From Azospirillum halopraeferens DSM 3675 (GTDB lineage Bacteria; Pseudomonadota; Alphaproteobacteria; Azospirillales; Azospirillaceae): a stretch of DNA of 64,000 bases. Within the stretch, counting starts at the first letter, position 1, and each line of letters begins with the position of its first letter. This document shows, one piece after another, positions 30,175 to 40,455 of this stretch. Made by a program: the position numbers and the translations under genes. The notes under the pieces were generated by a model that ran no database searches, was not told where the DNA came from, and saw nothing but the letters and a program-made list of their open reading frames with translations. The stretch is from positions 558,001 through 622,000 of the forward strand of contig NZ_AUCF01000001.1 in NCBI RefSeq assembly GCF_000429625.1, given 5' to 3'.

Positions 30175-30918
30175 ATGACCGGAATGGCCCCGTCTCCGCT
30201 TTCCCGCTTCACGGTGTTGACCGTCGCGTCGGCGGCCGCTGCGGCCTGCTGGCTGGCGGCCGCGGCTCCCGCCGTGGCGCAAGCCGACGGCTGCCCGGCC
30301 TTCGAGCGGCCACAGGTGAGCGTTTCCCTGACCAACGCGCCGCTGCGCCGGGACTTCACACGCACCATCCAGCAGCTTGCCCGCATCCCCGGACGGGCGC
30401 CCGGTCCGGCCGGCTCCGGGTCCGGCCACATCCTGGGCCTGGCCCACGCGGTGTTCCAGCAGACCTACGACATCGCCGTCAGCTACGGCCAGTTGGGGGA
30501 CGGTGCCTACTGCGGCGCCCTGGCCTCCGTCTCCGTCACCTTCGGCACGCAGGAGCGGGTGGTCTACGTGGCCCGTGAACTGCCCCGCGGCTCCTGCATC
30601 CACCGCGAGGTGCTGGACCACGAGATGCAGCACGTCGCCGTGGACGACGCGCTGATGGAGGAGTACCTCGCCATCATCCGCCGCCGGGTGGCCGCGGTGG
30701 CGGCGCAGACGGGGACGGTGCGCTCGCGCAGCCGGCAGCAGGTCATGACCACCCTGCGCCGCCCCATCGACGCGGAGATGCGCACGATCCTCGACGAGTT
30801 CACCCGCGAGCGCGACCGCCGCCAGGCCGGCGTCGACACCGTCGACGAGTACGAGCGGGTGAGCCGGAGCTGCGGCGGCGAACTGGGAAAGTATGTGACC
30901 GGCCAGGGCCGGATGTGA
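30175..30918 (+). CDS. Secreted putative zinc metalloprotease-like protein
   Basis: A 247-residue exported protein. The signal peptide spans about residues 1-37 (TVASAAAAACWLAAAAPAVAQA). The mature part contains a HExxH-type sequence DHEMQHVAVDDAL (first His about 149) and four cysteines. HExxH suggests zinc binding, and residues before it (TFGTQERVVYVARELPRGSCIHREVL) resemble DUF922-like secreted proteins. No third zinc ligand can be assigned with confidence. GGGAG lies upstream of ATG 30175. The substrate is unknown. Confidence 0.65.
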   Translation: MTGMAPSPLSRFTVLTVASAAAAACWLAAAAPAVAQADGCPAFERPQVSVSLTNAPLRRDFTRTIQQLARIPGRAPGPAGSGSGHILGLAHAVFQQTYDIAVSYGQLGDGAYCGALASVSVTFGTQERVVYVARELPRGSCIHREVLDHEMQHVAVDDALMEEYLAIIRRRVAAVAAQTGTVRSRSRQQVMTTLRRPIDAEMRTILDEFTRERDRRQAGVDTVDEYERVSRSCGGELGKYVTGQGRM

Positions 30919-30998
30919 GCGCAGGCGCGGGGGACCAACCCATTGCCGCCCCGTCCACCCTGTGCTAGGGCCGTGCGGGCAACCGCACCCGACGGACC

Positions 30999-32828
30999 AT
31001 GACCGCCGATCTCATCCTCGTTCTGCTTCTCCTCGCCGCCGCCATCGTCATGTTCGCCGCCAACCGGCCGCGCATGGACGCCGTCGGGCTCCTGATGATC
31101 ACGGTGCTGCCCTTCACCGGCATCATCACCATGAACGAGGCCCTGTCCGGCTTCAGCGACCCCAACATCGTGCTGATCGCCGCCCTGTTCGTGATCGGCG
31201 AGGGGCTGGTGCGCACCGGCATCGCGCGGCGCCTGGGGGACTGGCTGATCGCCCGCGCCGGGCGCAGCGAAACCCGCCTTCTGTCGCTTCTGATGGTCAT
31301 CGTCGCCGGCGTCGGTTCGGTGATGAGTTCCACCGGTGTCGTCGCCATCTTCATCCCCGTGGTTCTGCGCATGGCGCGCACCGCCGGCATCGCCGCGGGG
31401 CGGCTGATGATGCCGCTCAGCGTCGCGGCCCTGCTCAGCGGCATGATGACCCTCGTCGCCACGGCGCCGAACCTGGTGGTGAACGCCGAACTGGTGCGCC
31501 ACGGGTTCGACGGGTTCCATTTCTTCAGCATCACGCCCTTCGGCCTGCCGCTGCTGGTGCTGGGCGTCGGCTACATGCTGTTCGCCCGCCGCTGGCTGGC
31601 CGGCCGGCAGCCGGAGCAGCCGGTGGAGAGCGTGCGGCCGGCCCTCGCCGACTGGGTCCGCGACTACGGCCTGGCGGAGCGGGAGCACCGCCTGCGCGTC
31701 GGCCCGGACTCGCCGCTGGTCGGCAAGCGTCTGGACGAACTCAACCTGCGCAGCACGTCCGGCGTGAACATCATCGCGGTGGAGCGCAACGGCCGCTTCG
31801 AGCACCGCCTGATCCGCCCGCAGGCGGAGACCGTGCTGCACGGCGGCGACGTCCTGTTCCTCGACCTGTTTTCGCCCGCCATCGACATCGCGGAGGTGGC
31901 GCGGCGGTACCGGCTGGAAAAGCTGACCCTGTCGGGCGCCTACTTCTCCGACCGGTCGCAGGACATCGGCATGGTCGAGGTGATGATCCCGCCGACGTCG
32001 GCGCTGGTCGGCAAGACCGTGGTCAAGGCGCGCTTTCGCACGCAATACGGGCTGAACGTGGTGGGGCTGCGGCGGGGCACCGTGCCGCACCGGGAAAGCC
32101 TGCTCGACGAACACCTCAAGGTCGGCGACACGCTGCTGCTGGTGGGCACCTGGAAGGCGATCCGCCGGCTTCAGAGCGCGCCGGTGGACCTGATCATCCT
32201 CAACCTGCCCGGGGAGCTGGACGAGATCGTGCCGGCCGCCGCCCGGGCGCCGCACGCCCTGGTCGCCCTGGCGGTGACCGTCGGCCTGATGATCACCGGC
32301 GTCGTGCCCAACGTTCAGGCGGCGCTGATCGGCTGCCTGCTGCTGGGGGTGCTGCGCTGCATCGACCTGGACGCCGCCTACCGCTCGATCCACTGGCAGA
32401 GCCTGATCCTGATCGTCGGCATGCTGCCGTTCTCCATCGCCCTTCAGAAGACAGGCGGTGTCGATCTGGCGGCAGACACCCTGTTGACGCTGGCCGGAGA
32501 CGCCGGCCCCCGCATGATCCTGGCCGGCCTGTTCGCCATCACCGCCGTGTTCGGGCTGTTCATCTCCAACACCGCCACAGCCGTGCTGATGGCGCCGGTC
32601 GCCCTGGCGGTTGCCGAGACGCTCCAGGCGTCACCCTACCCGTTCGCGATGATCGTTGCCCTGGCGGCCTCCTCCGCCTTCATGACGCCGGTGTCGTCGC
32701 CGGTGAACACGCTGGTGGTCGGCCCCGGCAACTACGTCTTCACCGATTTCGTGAAGGTCGGCGTGCCCTTCACGGTGCTCGTGATGATCGTCAGCGTGCT
32801 GCTGGTCCCCTGGCTGCTGCCGCCCTGA
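30999..32828 (+). CDS. SLC13 (DASS) family permease with two TrkA-C domains
   Basis: A 609-residue membrane transporter. The N-terminal half has several helices with the DASS motif SSTGVVAIFIPVVLRMAR and LLSGMMTLVATAPNLVV. Two cytoplasmic RCK/TrkA-C domains lie at about residues 215-295 and 310-395 (GPDSPLVGKRLDELNL; PPTSALVGKTVVKARF). The second membrane half has ISNTATAVLMAPVA and FMTPVSSPVNTLVVGPGNY. This layout is seen in sodium/sulfate or anion symporters and sulfate-deprivation-type permeases. The substrate is not certain. It converges on the ClC gene with an 18-base gap. Confidence 0.88.
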   Translation: MTADLILVLLLLAAAIVMFAANRPRMDAVGLLMITVLPFTGIITMNEALSGFSDPNIVLIAALFVIGEGLVRTGIARRLGDWLIARAGRSETRLLSLLMVIVAGVGSVMSSTGVVAIFIPVVLRMARTAGIAAGRLMMPLSVAALLSGMMTLVATAPNLVVNAELVRHGFDGFHFFSITPFGLPLLVLGVGYMLFARRWLAGRQPEQPVESVRPALADWVRDYGLAEREHRLRVGPDSPLVGKRLDELNLRSTSGVNIIAVERNGRFEHRLIRPQAETVLHGGDVLFLDLFSPAIDIAEVARRYRLEKLTLSGAYFSDRSQDIGMVEVMIPPTSALVGKTVVKARFRTQYGLNVVGLRRGTVPHRESLLDEHLKVGDTLLLVGTWKAIRRLQSAPVDLIILNLPGELDEIVPAAARAPHALVALAVTVGLMITGVVPNVQAALIGCLLLGVLRCIDLDAAYRSIHWQSLILIVGMLPFSIALQKTGGVDLAADTLLTLAGDAGPRMILAGLFAITAVFGLFISNTATAVLMAPVALAVAETLQASPYPFAMIVALAASSAFMTPVSSPVNTLVVGPGNYVFTDFVKVGVPFTVLVMIVSVLLVPWLLPP

Positions 32829-32846
32829 CGACCCGGCCCGGCCGGA

Positions 32847-34649
32847 TCAATCACGCCCGTACAGCCCCTGGTCCCCCGTCTCTTCGCCGCGCAGCCGCTC
32901 CAGCTCGCGGCTGTAGCGGCGCAGGGCGAACGCCTCGGTGATGTAGCCGAGGATGGCGCGCTCTCCCGCCGCGGTCACCGGCAGGATCTCGGCTTCCGAG
33001 TCGCGGAAGCGGGCGAGCACGGTGCGGATGTCATCGCGCTCGCCCAGCACGGCGTCTCGGTGGAGCGCCAGGTCGCGCACGCACATCCCCTCCAGTTCCG
33101 GGTCGTAGGACGGGTCATGAACCGCCGCCATGTCCACCACGCCGGCGTAGCGCCCGGCGGTGTCCACCGCGAACACCGCCTTGACCGAACCCAACGGGAA
33201 CAGGCGGCGCAGACCGGCCAGCGTCGTGGTCTCCGGCACCGTCTTGTGATCGCGGCGCATCAGCCGGTTGGCCGTCAGCTCGCCCATCCAGCCCACGTCG
33301 TGGGCGCCACGGATCGGCACGCCGCGCAGGTGAAAGCGCCAGGTGGTGAAGGAATAGCCGAAAGCGTGGCGCACCACGGTGGTGGACACCACCACCCCGG
33401 TCAGCACCCCGGCCGCCGCGGTCAGGTCGGCGGTCGCCTCCAGAACCAGCAGCACCATGGTCATCGGCCCGCCGACCACCCCCGCGGCCACCGCTCCCAT
33501 GCCGACCAGGATCAACGCTCCGGCATCGAGGCCGAGACCGGGAACATACCGTTCCGCCAGAAGGCCGAGAAGACCGCCGAACAGGGCGCCCAGGAACAGC
33601 GATGCGCTGAACAGTCCGCCGCGGAACCCGGCCCCGAGGGACAGGGCCGACGCCAGAATCTTGGTGACCAGCAGGGCTGCCAGGGCCGCCGCGCCGATCT
33701 CCAGCGGCGGCGGGGCGGCACCGGGGCCGGCGCCCAGCACCTCCGGAAAGGCGAGCGCCAGGAGGCCGACACCGAAGCCGCCCAGGGCCGGGCGCCCCCA
33801 CACCGGGCCGGGCAACGCGCGGAACGCACGCTCCGCCAGCGTCACCGCCTGCATGGCGGCAATGGCGAGCCACCCGGACAGGAACCCCACCCCCGCACAC
33901 GCCAGATAATCCCAGCCGTACAGGGCCACGCCGGCGGGCGCCGCCACCGCCGCGTGCCCGGCCCCGGACAGCCAGGTGGCCACGGCCACCGACACGCCCG
34001 CCGCCGCTCCCACCGGTGCCAGCGTCGCCAGCGTGTATCCCCCCAGCACCAGCTCGAAGGCGTAGAAGGCGCCGGCCAGCGGGGCGGAGTAGGCAGCGGC
34101 GATGGCCGCGGCGGCGCCGCATCCCACCAGCGTGCGCAGATCGCCGCGGCGCACCCGGAGCCACTGCCCGGCTCGCGACGTCATCCCCGATCCCGCCTGG
34201 GTATAGGCTGCTTCCATCCCCACCGACGCGCCCGAGGCGTTGGAGATCAGCGTCAGGTAAGTCAGCCGTACGCTGTCCAGCAGCGACATCCGGCCGCCGA
34301 ACAGGGCGTTGGCCTCGACGGGATCGACGATGTCACGCGGGCGCCAGCGCTTGAGCCCGGCCAGCAGCAGCCCCAGCGCCAGCCCGCCCACCGTGGGCAC
34401 CGCCACCACACGCCAGTCCGCCAGGGCGGCGTCGGCGCCGAGGTGGGTCCCCGCCGGCAGGTGGAAGGCCGTCCGCTGAGCCCACGCCACCGCGGCGTGC
34501 AGCATCGCCACGCCGGCGCCCACCGCGCCGCCCAGCGTCGCCGCCAGAACGATCAGCGCCAGCGGGCTGTCGCGCAGGGCGTGCCGGGCCCGCGCCGGCG
34601 CGGCCGCGGCCGATTCCGCCCGGTTCCCCGGAATGGCGGATTCCGTCAT
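32847..34649 (-). CDS. ClC-family channel/transporter with C-terminal CBS pair
   Basis: A 600-residue membrane protein of the ClC superfamily, followed by two CBS-like modules (about residues 455-580). Core landmarks are present: [17 protein letters not shown] (gating Glu about 146), [19 protein letters not shown] and [20 protein letters not shown]. The usual GSGIP motif is replaced by [11 protein letters not shown], and GREGP by GMEAA, so it belongs to a divergent branch and the transported ion is uncertain. Start ATG 34649 lies 16 bases after the TlpA-like gene on the same strand. Confidence 0.85.
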   Translation of the reverse strand: MTESAIPGNRAESAAAAPARARHALRDSPLALIVLAATLGGAVGAGVAMLHAAVAWAQRTAFHLPAGTHLGADAALADWRVVAVPTVGGLALGLLLAGLKRWRPRDIVDPVEANALFGGRMSLLDSVRLTYLTLISNASGASVGMEAAYTQAGSGMTSRAGQWLRVRRGDLRTLVGCGAAAAIAAAYSAPLAGAFYAFELVLGGYTLATLAPVGAAAGVSVAVATWLSGAGHAAVAAPAGVALYGWDYLACAGVGFLSGWLAIAAMQAVTLAERAFRALPGPVWGRPALGGFGVGLLALAFPEVLGAGPGAAPPPLEIGAAALAALLVTKILASALSLGAGFRGGLFSASLFLGALFGGLLGLLAERYVPGLGLDAGALILVGMGAVAAGVVGGPMTMVLLVLEATADLTAAAGVLTGVVVSTTVVRHAFGYSFTTWRFHLRGVPIRGAHDVGWMGELTANRLMRRDHKTVPETTTLAGLRRLFPLGSVKAVFAVDTAGRYAGVVDMAAVHDPSYDPELEGMCVRDLALHRDAVLGERDDIRTVLARFRDSEAEILPVTAAGERAILGYITEAFALRRYSRELERLRGEETGDQGLYGRD

Positions 34650-34665
34650 GACGGACGGCGCGCCT

Positions 34666-35328
34666 TCAGCCGCCGGTGTTGACCAGCCCGCCGCGGTCGC
34701 GCGGCGCCACGCCGCCGCCGCCGGCACCGTGTTGACGCAGGTAGGCCATCATCTCCGGCGAGTCCCACTCGGCCGCGCCCTCCAGGCGGGCGATCTCGCG
34801 GCCCTGCTCGTCGATCAGCAGCGTGGTGGGCAGGCCGCGCGGCGACAGGGCCGCCATGCTGGCGTTGCCGGGATCGAGGAAGAGCCCCAGTCGCCGAACC
34901 CCCAGTTTCTCCAGGAACGGCTGCACCGTGTCGCGCCCGCCGCGGTCCACCGACAGGGCGAGCACGAGGAACCGGTCGCCGCCCAGCGCCGCCTCCAGGC
35001 GATCGAGGGCCGGCATCTCCTTCACGCACGGCGCGCACCACGTGGCCCACAGGTTCAGCAGCACCATCCGGCCGGCGAAATCGGCCACCGTGACCTTGGC
35101 GCCGTCGCCGTCGACGAAGGCGAAGTCCGGCACCGGCCGCGGCGGCGACACCGCCCGGAAGCGTTCCGGGCCGGCCGCGACCGTCCCCGCCGCGGGCGAG
35201 GCCGCGGCCCCGGCCGGCAGGGTCACCACCGTCGGCGCCGCCGCCGGGGTCATCCATGCGCCGGCCGCCAACCACGCCGCGACGCCCACGGCCACCGAAA
35301 GGATTGCGGAGACCGCCAAAGTCCGCAT
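34666..35328 (-). CDS. TlpA-like thiol-disulfide oxidoreductase
   Basis: A 220-residue exported thioredoxin-fold protein. A signal or anchor segment at residues 4-30 is followed by an Ala/Pro-rich linker. The redoxin domain has [23 protein letters not shown] with a CxxC active site, [15 protein letters not shown] and the cis-Pro loop [15 protein letters not shown]. It probably keeps periplasmic cysteines reduced, for example in cytochrome c maturation, although no ccm genes are near. It is divergent from argH (45-base gap); this pairing beside argH is common in alphaproteobacteria. Confidence 0.9.
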   Translation of the reverse strand: MRTLAVSAILSVAVGVAAWLAAGAWMTPAAAPTVVTLPAGAAASPAAGTVAAGPERFRAVSPPRPVPDFAFVDGDGAKVTVADFAGRMVLLNLWATWCAPCVKEMPALDRLEAALGGDRFLVLALSVDRGGRDTVQPFLEKLGVRRLGLFLDPGNASMAALSPRGLPTTLLIDEQGREIARLEGAAEWDSPEMMAYLRQHGAGGGGVAPRDRGGLVNTGG

Positions 35329-35373
35329 ACTCACCGTCCTCACCCCCATCCCGATTCGTCCGGTCACCCAGCC

Positions 35374-36782
<1,409 letters not shown>

Positions 36783-36786
<4 letters not shown>

Positions 36787-36998
36787 TCCCGCGTCTCACC
36801 CACCGCCGCGCCGTCGGGCTGGCCATGGGCCTGCTCGTGGTGGCGCTCGCCCTGTCGCTGGGGGCCTGCGGCAAGAAGCCGGACTTCGTCGACCCGCCGC
36901 AGGGGCGCGACGCCGACCGCTTCCCCGGCACCTATCCCGATCCCGCCACCCTCAACCCGCGGCCGGGCGAGCTGGCGCCCGGAGTGAAGTTCCCATGA
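36783..36998 (+). CDS. Small LptM-like lipoprotein
   Basis: A 71-residue predicted lipoprotein. Basic N-terminus, hydrophobic segment (about residues 11-27) and lipobox LGAC with the acylated Cys29, then a short Pro-rich tail ([15 protein letters not shown]). Small lipoproteins between argH and lysA are common and resemble LptM/YifL, which helps LptD maturation in enterics. The same role here is inferred from position and shape. GTG overlaps argH by four bases, and the stop overlaps lysA by four bases. Confidence 0.8.
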
Positions 36999-38257
36999 GC
37001 GTGTTCACCTACCGCAACGGCGTCCTGCATGCCGAGGACGTCGCCCTGCCCGCCATCGCCGACGCCGTGGGCACGCCCTTCTACTGCTACTCCCACGCCG
37101 CGCTGACCGCCGCCTACCGGTCCTACGCCGACGCGTTCGAGGGGCAGGACGCGGCCGTCTGCTATGCGGTCAAGGCCAACTCCAACCTCGCCGTCATCCG
37201 CACCTTCGCCGACCTCGGGGCCGGCGCCGACGTGGTGTCGGAAGGGGAGATGCGCCGGGCGCTGGCGGCCGGCGTGCCGGCGGAGCGCATCGTGTTCTCC
37301 GGCGTCGGCAAGACGCGGGGCGAGATGCGGGCGGCCCTGGAGGCCGGCATCCACCAGATCAACGTGGAGTCGGTGCCGGAGCTGGAGGCGCTCAGCGAGG
37401 TCGCCACGTCCATGGGGGTGGAGGCCCCCATCGCCATCCGGGTCAACCCCGACGTGGACGCCGGCACCCACGCGAAGATCGCGACGGGCAAGAAGGAGAA
37501 CAAGTTCGGCATCGACTGGGACCATGCGCGCGAGGTGTACGGCCGCGCCGCGGCACTGCCCGGCCTGGCACCGCTGGGCATCGCCGTGCACATCGGTTCC
37601 CAGCTCACCGACCTCGCCCCCTTTCGCGCGGCGTACGAGCGGGTGGTGGAGCTGCTGCACGCCCTGCGCGCCGACGGCATCGACATCCGCCGCCTCGACC
37701 TGGGCGGCGGGCTCGGCATCCGTTACCGCGAGGAATCGCCGCCGGACCTGACGGCCTATGCGGGCATGGTGCGCTCCATCACCGGCAACCTCGGCTGCCG
37801 CGTGACGCTGGAGCCGGGGCGGTCCCTGGTGGGCAATGCCGGCATCCTGGTGGCCCGGGTGATCTTCGTGAAGCAGGGGCTGCACCGCCGCTTCCTGATC
37901 GTCGACGCGGCCATGAACGACCTGATCCGCCCGACGCTGTACGACGCCTACCATGCCATCGTGCCCGTCCGGGAACCGGGGCCGAACCCCGACATCGCCC
38001 CCATCGACGTGGTCGGGCCGGTGTGCGAGAGCGGCGACACCTTCGCCCTGCAACGGCCCCTGCCGGCCATGGGTGCCGACGAACTGGTGGCCTTCCACTC
38101 CGCCGGGGCCTACGGCGCGGTGATGTCCTCCACCTACAACACCCGGCCCCTGGCGCCGGAGGTGCTGGTGCGCGGCGATGCCTTCGCCGTGGTCCGCCCC
38201 CGCCCCTCCATCGAGGCCATGCTGGCCGCCGAGCGCATGCCCGACTGGCTGGCCTGA
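36995..38257 (+). CDS. lysA: Diaminopimelate decarboxylase
   Basis: A 420-residue PLP enzyme, the last step of lysine synthesis. The PLP lysine is in VCYAVKANSNLAV. Further family features: RVNPDVDAGTHAKIATGKKENKFGI, HIGSQL, LGGGLGIRY, LEPGRSLVGNAG and VGPVCESGDTF near the C-terminus. Start ATG 36995 overlaps the lipoprotein gene stop. It ends the argH operon. Confidence 0.98.
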   Translation: MSVFTYRNGVLHAEDVALPAIADAVGTPFYCYSHAALTAAYRSYADAFEGQDAAVCYAVKANSNLAVIRTFADLGAGADVVSEGEMRRALAAGVPAERIVFSGVGKTRGEMRAALEAGIHQINVESVPELEALSEVATSMGVEAPIAIRVNPDVDAGTHAKIATGKKENKFGIDWDHAREVYGRAAALPGLAPLGIAVHIGSQLTDLAPFRAAYERVVELLHALRADGIDIRRLDLGGGLGIRYREESPPDLTAYAGMVRSITGNLGCRVTLEPGRSLVGNAGILVARVIFVKQGLHRRFLIVDAAMNDLIRPTLYDAYHAIVPVREPGPNPDIAPIDVVGPVCESGDTFALQRPLPAMGADELVAFHSAGAYGAVMSSTYNTRPLAPEVLVRGDAFAVVRPRPSIEAMLAAERMPDWLA

Positions 38258-38297
38258 CCGGTGCGGGCGGGCATGACCATGCCGGGTTCCGGGTGTA

Positions 38298-38528
38298 TCA
38301 GTGTCCCGCCCTGCGCCGCACAGGATCGTTGAAGACGGTGATCTGCACCTGCCCCAGGCCGCTCGACACGCTCATGTAGACGTCCTGCGCGTCGAGTTCG
38401 GCCGGCGGGTCCAGCGTCCTGATGCACAGGTTCTTGCGGGCGATCAGCTCCGCCAGCACCGCCTCGGCGAGGCGGGCGACCGTTTCGTCGTTCATGGTGT
38501 CGAACGCCATTGCCGCCGGTTCGGACAT
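38298..38528 (-). CDS. Hypothetical protein
   Basis: A predicted 76-residue protein I do not recognise. It has a helical first half (ETVARLAEAVLAELIARKNLC) and a beta-like second half (VYMSVSSGLGQVQITVFND) with a basic tail. No signal peptide or membrane helix. GC-rich third positions support coding on this strand rather than the opposite. The start at ATG 38528 is uncertain; ATG 38537 and 38552 are in frame. It lies downstream of the peptide ABC permease genes but 173 bases away. Confidence 0.45.
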   Translation of the reverse strand: MSEPAAMAFDTMNDETVARLAEAVLAELIARKNLCIRTLDPPAELDAQDVYMSVSSGLGQVQITVFNDPVRRRAGH

Positions 38529-38701
38529 GGTTCCCATCGTGCCGCTCGTCATCCGTGCAAGCTGCCGGCATCTTCGGTGCGCCTCGCCGGTTCGGACACG
38601 CGCTTGCCGCGAGTCCCAGGGTGCGACGGAAAACCGGTGCAATGCAATGCCGGCCGAGGATGCTCGGCCACCATCTTACGGATGGGGTCGCGGCAGGCGC
38701 C

Positions 38702-39526
38702 TCATGCACCCGACGGGGACACCGGCCGCCGTCCGTCCATCTCCGCCGCCCGATCGGCCGCGAGATGGCAAACCAGGGCAATGGCGAAGACCGTGACCAT
38801 CGGTGCAACCGCCAGAATCGGTGCCCTTTCCAAGGCCGCCAACCCGTCGCGGATCAGACCGCCCAGCGTCGGGTCCGGAGCACCGAGTCCGAGGAATCCC
38901 AGGGACGCCTCAACCAGTATGGCCGTGCCCACCAGCGCCGCCGCCCGGTTCAGCATCAACCCCCGGATGGCGGGAAGTACGTGGACCCTGGCGACGTGCC
39001 ATCCCGAAGCGCCGGACGCGACGGAGGCGTGGACATAGCCTTCGGCCAGCGTCGCGAGCACCGCCGCCCGCGCCAGGCGGACGATGGTGGGAAAGGACGC
39101 CAGCGCCAGCGCCCCGGTAACGCCGACGGCGCCGCCGCCCAGCACCGCCGCGGCCACCATGGCCAGCAGCAGCCGCGGGACGGCCGCAACCACGTCCGCT
39201 GCCCAAGACAGCACCGCGTCCGCAATCCCGCCCGCGACGCCGGCGGCGATTCCGACAAGGACACCGCCGGCGGTGGCCAGCGCCACCGCGGCCAGCGAGA
39301 CGGTGAGCGATGTGCGGCACGCCGCAAGCAGCCGGGCCAGCATGTCGCGCCCGAGCGCATCGGTGCCAAGCCAGTGCGCCGCCGACGGCGGTTGCATCGC
39401 CGCCAGCAGGTTGGTGTGGGTCGGGTCCCAGGGCATCAGCCCCTGAATCGCGGGCAGAACCAGGACGAAGACGGCCACCGCCGCCACGATGCCTGTAGGG
39501 TAGCGGCCCCGCCGCCGCGTCGTCAC
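38702..39526 (-). CDS. Peptide-type ABC transporter permease (DppC/OppC-like)
   Basis: A 274-residue inner-membrane permease with about five or six helices. The OppC/DppC N-terminal signature HWLGTDALGRDMLARLLAACRTSL is present. The EAA loop sequence GYVHASVASGASGWHVARVHVLPAI, which docks the ATPase, is conserved. ASLGFLGLGAPDPTLGGLI is a typical C-terminal motif. The GTG start overlaps the stop of the upstream permease (GTGA). No ATPase genes follow. Confidence 0.9.
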   Translation of the reverse strand: MTTRRRGRYPTGIVAAVAVFVLVLPAIQGLMPWDPTHTNLLAAMQPPSAAHWLGTDALGRDMLARLLAACRTSLTVSLAAVALATAGGVLVGIAAGVAGGIADAVLSWAADVVAAVPRLLLAMVAAAVLGGGAVGVTGALALASFPTIVRLARAAVLATLAEGYVHASVASGASGWHVARVHVLPAIRGLMLNRAAALVGTAILVEASLGFLGLGAPDPTLGGLIRDGLAALERAPILAVAPMVTVFAIALVCHLAADRAAEMDGRRPVSPSGA

Positions 39527-40455
39527 GGGGTGGTTCCCGTCCCGATGCCGCTGCGCCGGCGCGGGTCGATCCAGGCCGCCAGCAGGTCGGCGGTCAGCAT
39601 GGCGGTGGCATAGACCACCGCACCGCAAAGGACGACGGCGACCGCCAGCGGATGATCGCGGGCCCGCATCGCCTCGACCGCAAGTCGGCCCAGCCCGGGG
39701 ATGGCAAAGATCTCCTCCACCACCGCGCTGCCGCCGATGAACGCGCCGGCCAACAGGGCGAAGATGGTCAGCAGGGGGCCGGCGGCGTGCGGCATGGCAT
39801 GCCGGACGATCACGGCTGTCGGCCCCAGGCCCTTGGCCCGCGCCTGACAGATGAAGGGGCGCTCCAGGACGTCGACCAGCAGGGCGCGCGTCCAGCGCCC
39901 CACATGCCCGATCGCCGGCAGCGCCAGCACCAGCGTGGGCATGATCGCATGCGCGGGCTTTCCCCAACCGAGCGGCGGCAGCACACCCAGGGACACGGCG
40001 CCGATATGGATCGCCAGCGCCGCGGCAACCGGCAGCGGCGCTGCCAGGCAGGCGACCATGAGAAGGGTGATCACCCGGTCGACCGCCCGCCCCCGGTGCA
40101 GGGCGGCCAGCACTCCGGCCCCCATTCCCGTCGCCGCGGCGACGAGCAGGGCGCCGGCCACAAGCGCCAGTGTCACCGGCAGAGCCTCGGCGATGAGGGC
40201 GAGCACCGGCGTGTCGGCGTAGCGGACGGACCTCCCCAGGTCTCCCTGCAGCAGTGCGGCCACCTGGCGAAGCACCTGTAGCCAAAGCGGTGCATCCGCC
40301 CCGTCCACCGCCAGGGTTGGATGAACCGGCCGGTCGTGCAGCGCAAGGGCCGGCGAGCCGCCGGGCGACAGCCGGACGGCCAGCGCCGCCAGCACCCCCA
40401 CGGACCCCAGCAGGGCCAGCCAGGCGCTCAGGCGGTGGACGGCCAGCGCAAGCAT
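39523..40455 (-). CDS. Peptide-type ABC transporter permease (DppB/OppB-like)
   Basis: A 310-residue inner-membrane permease. It has GDLGRSVRYADTPVLALIAEALPVTLALV, typical of OppB/DppB, and the EAA loop PFICQARAKGLGPTAVIVRHAMPHA. EEIFAIPGLGRLAVEAM closes the protein. Like its partner it has the DppB length and helix pattern. The ATG overlaps the stop of the binding-protein gene (ATGA), so all three are translationally coupled. Confidence 0.9.
   Translation of the reverse strand: MLALAVHRLSAWLALLGSVGVLAALAVRLSPGGSPALALHDRPVHPTLAVDGADAPLWLQVLRQVAALLQGDLGRSVRYADTPVLALIAEALPVTLALVAGALLVAAATGMGAGVLAALHRGRAVDRVITLLMVACLAAPLPVAAALAIHIGAVSLGVLPPLGWGKPAHAIMPTLVLALPAIGHVGRWTRALLVDVLERPFICQARAKGLGPTAVIVRHAMPHAAGPLLTIFALLAGAFIGGSAVVEEIFAIPGLGRLAVEAMRARDHPLAVAVVLCGAVVYATAMLTADLLAAWIDPRRRSGIGTGTTP

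Noticed and set aside
30564-32393. 609-codon minus-strand open frame opposite the SLC13 permease
   Set aside because: Composition is His/Gln/Gly-rich without motifs, whereas the plus strand encodes clear transporter signatures.
33060-34682. 540-codon plus-strand open frame opposite the ClC gene
   Set aside because: Low-complexity Gln/Arg/Gly sequence with no domain. The minus strand has membrane helices and ClC motifs.
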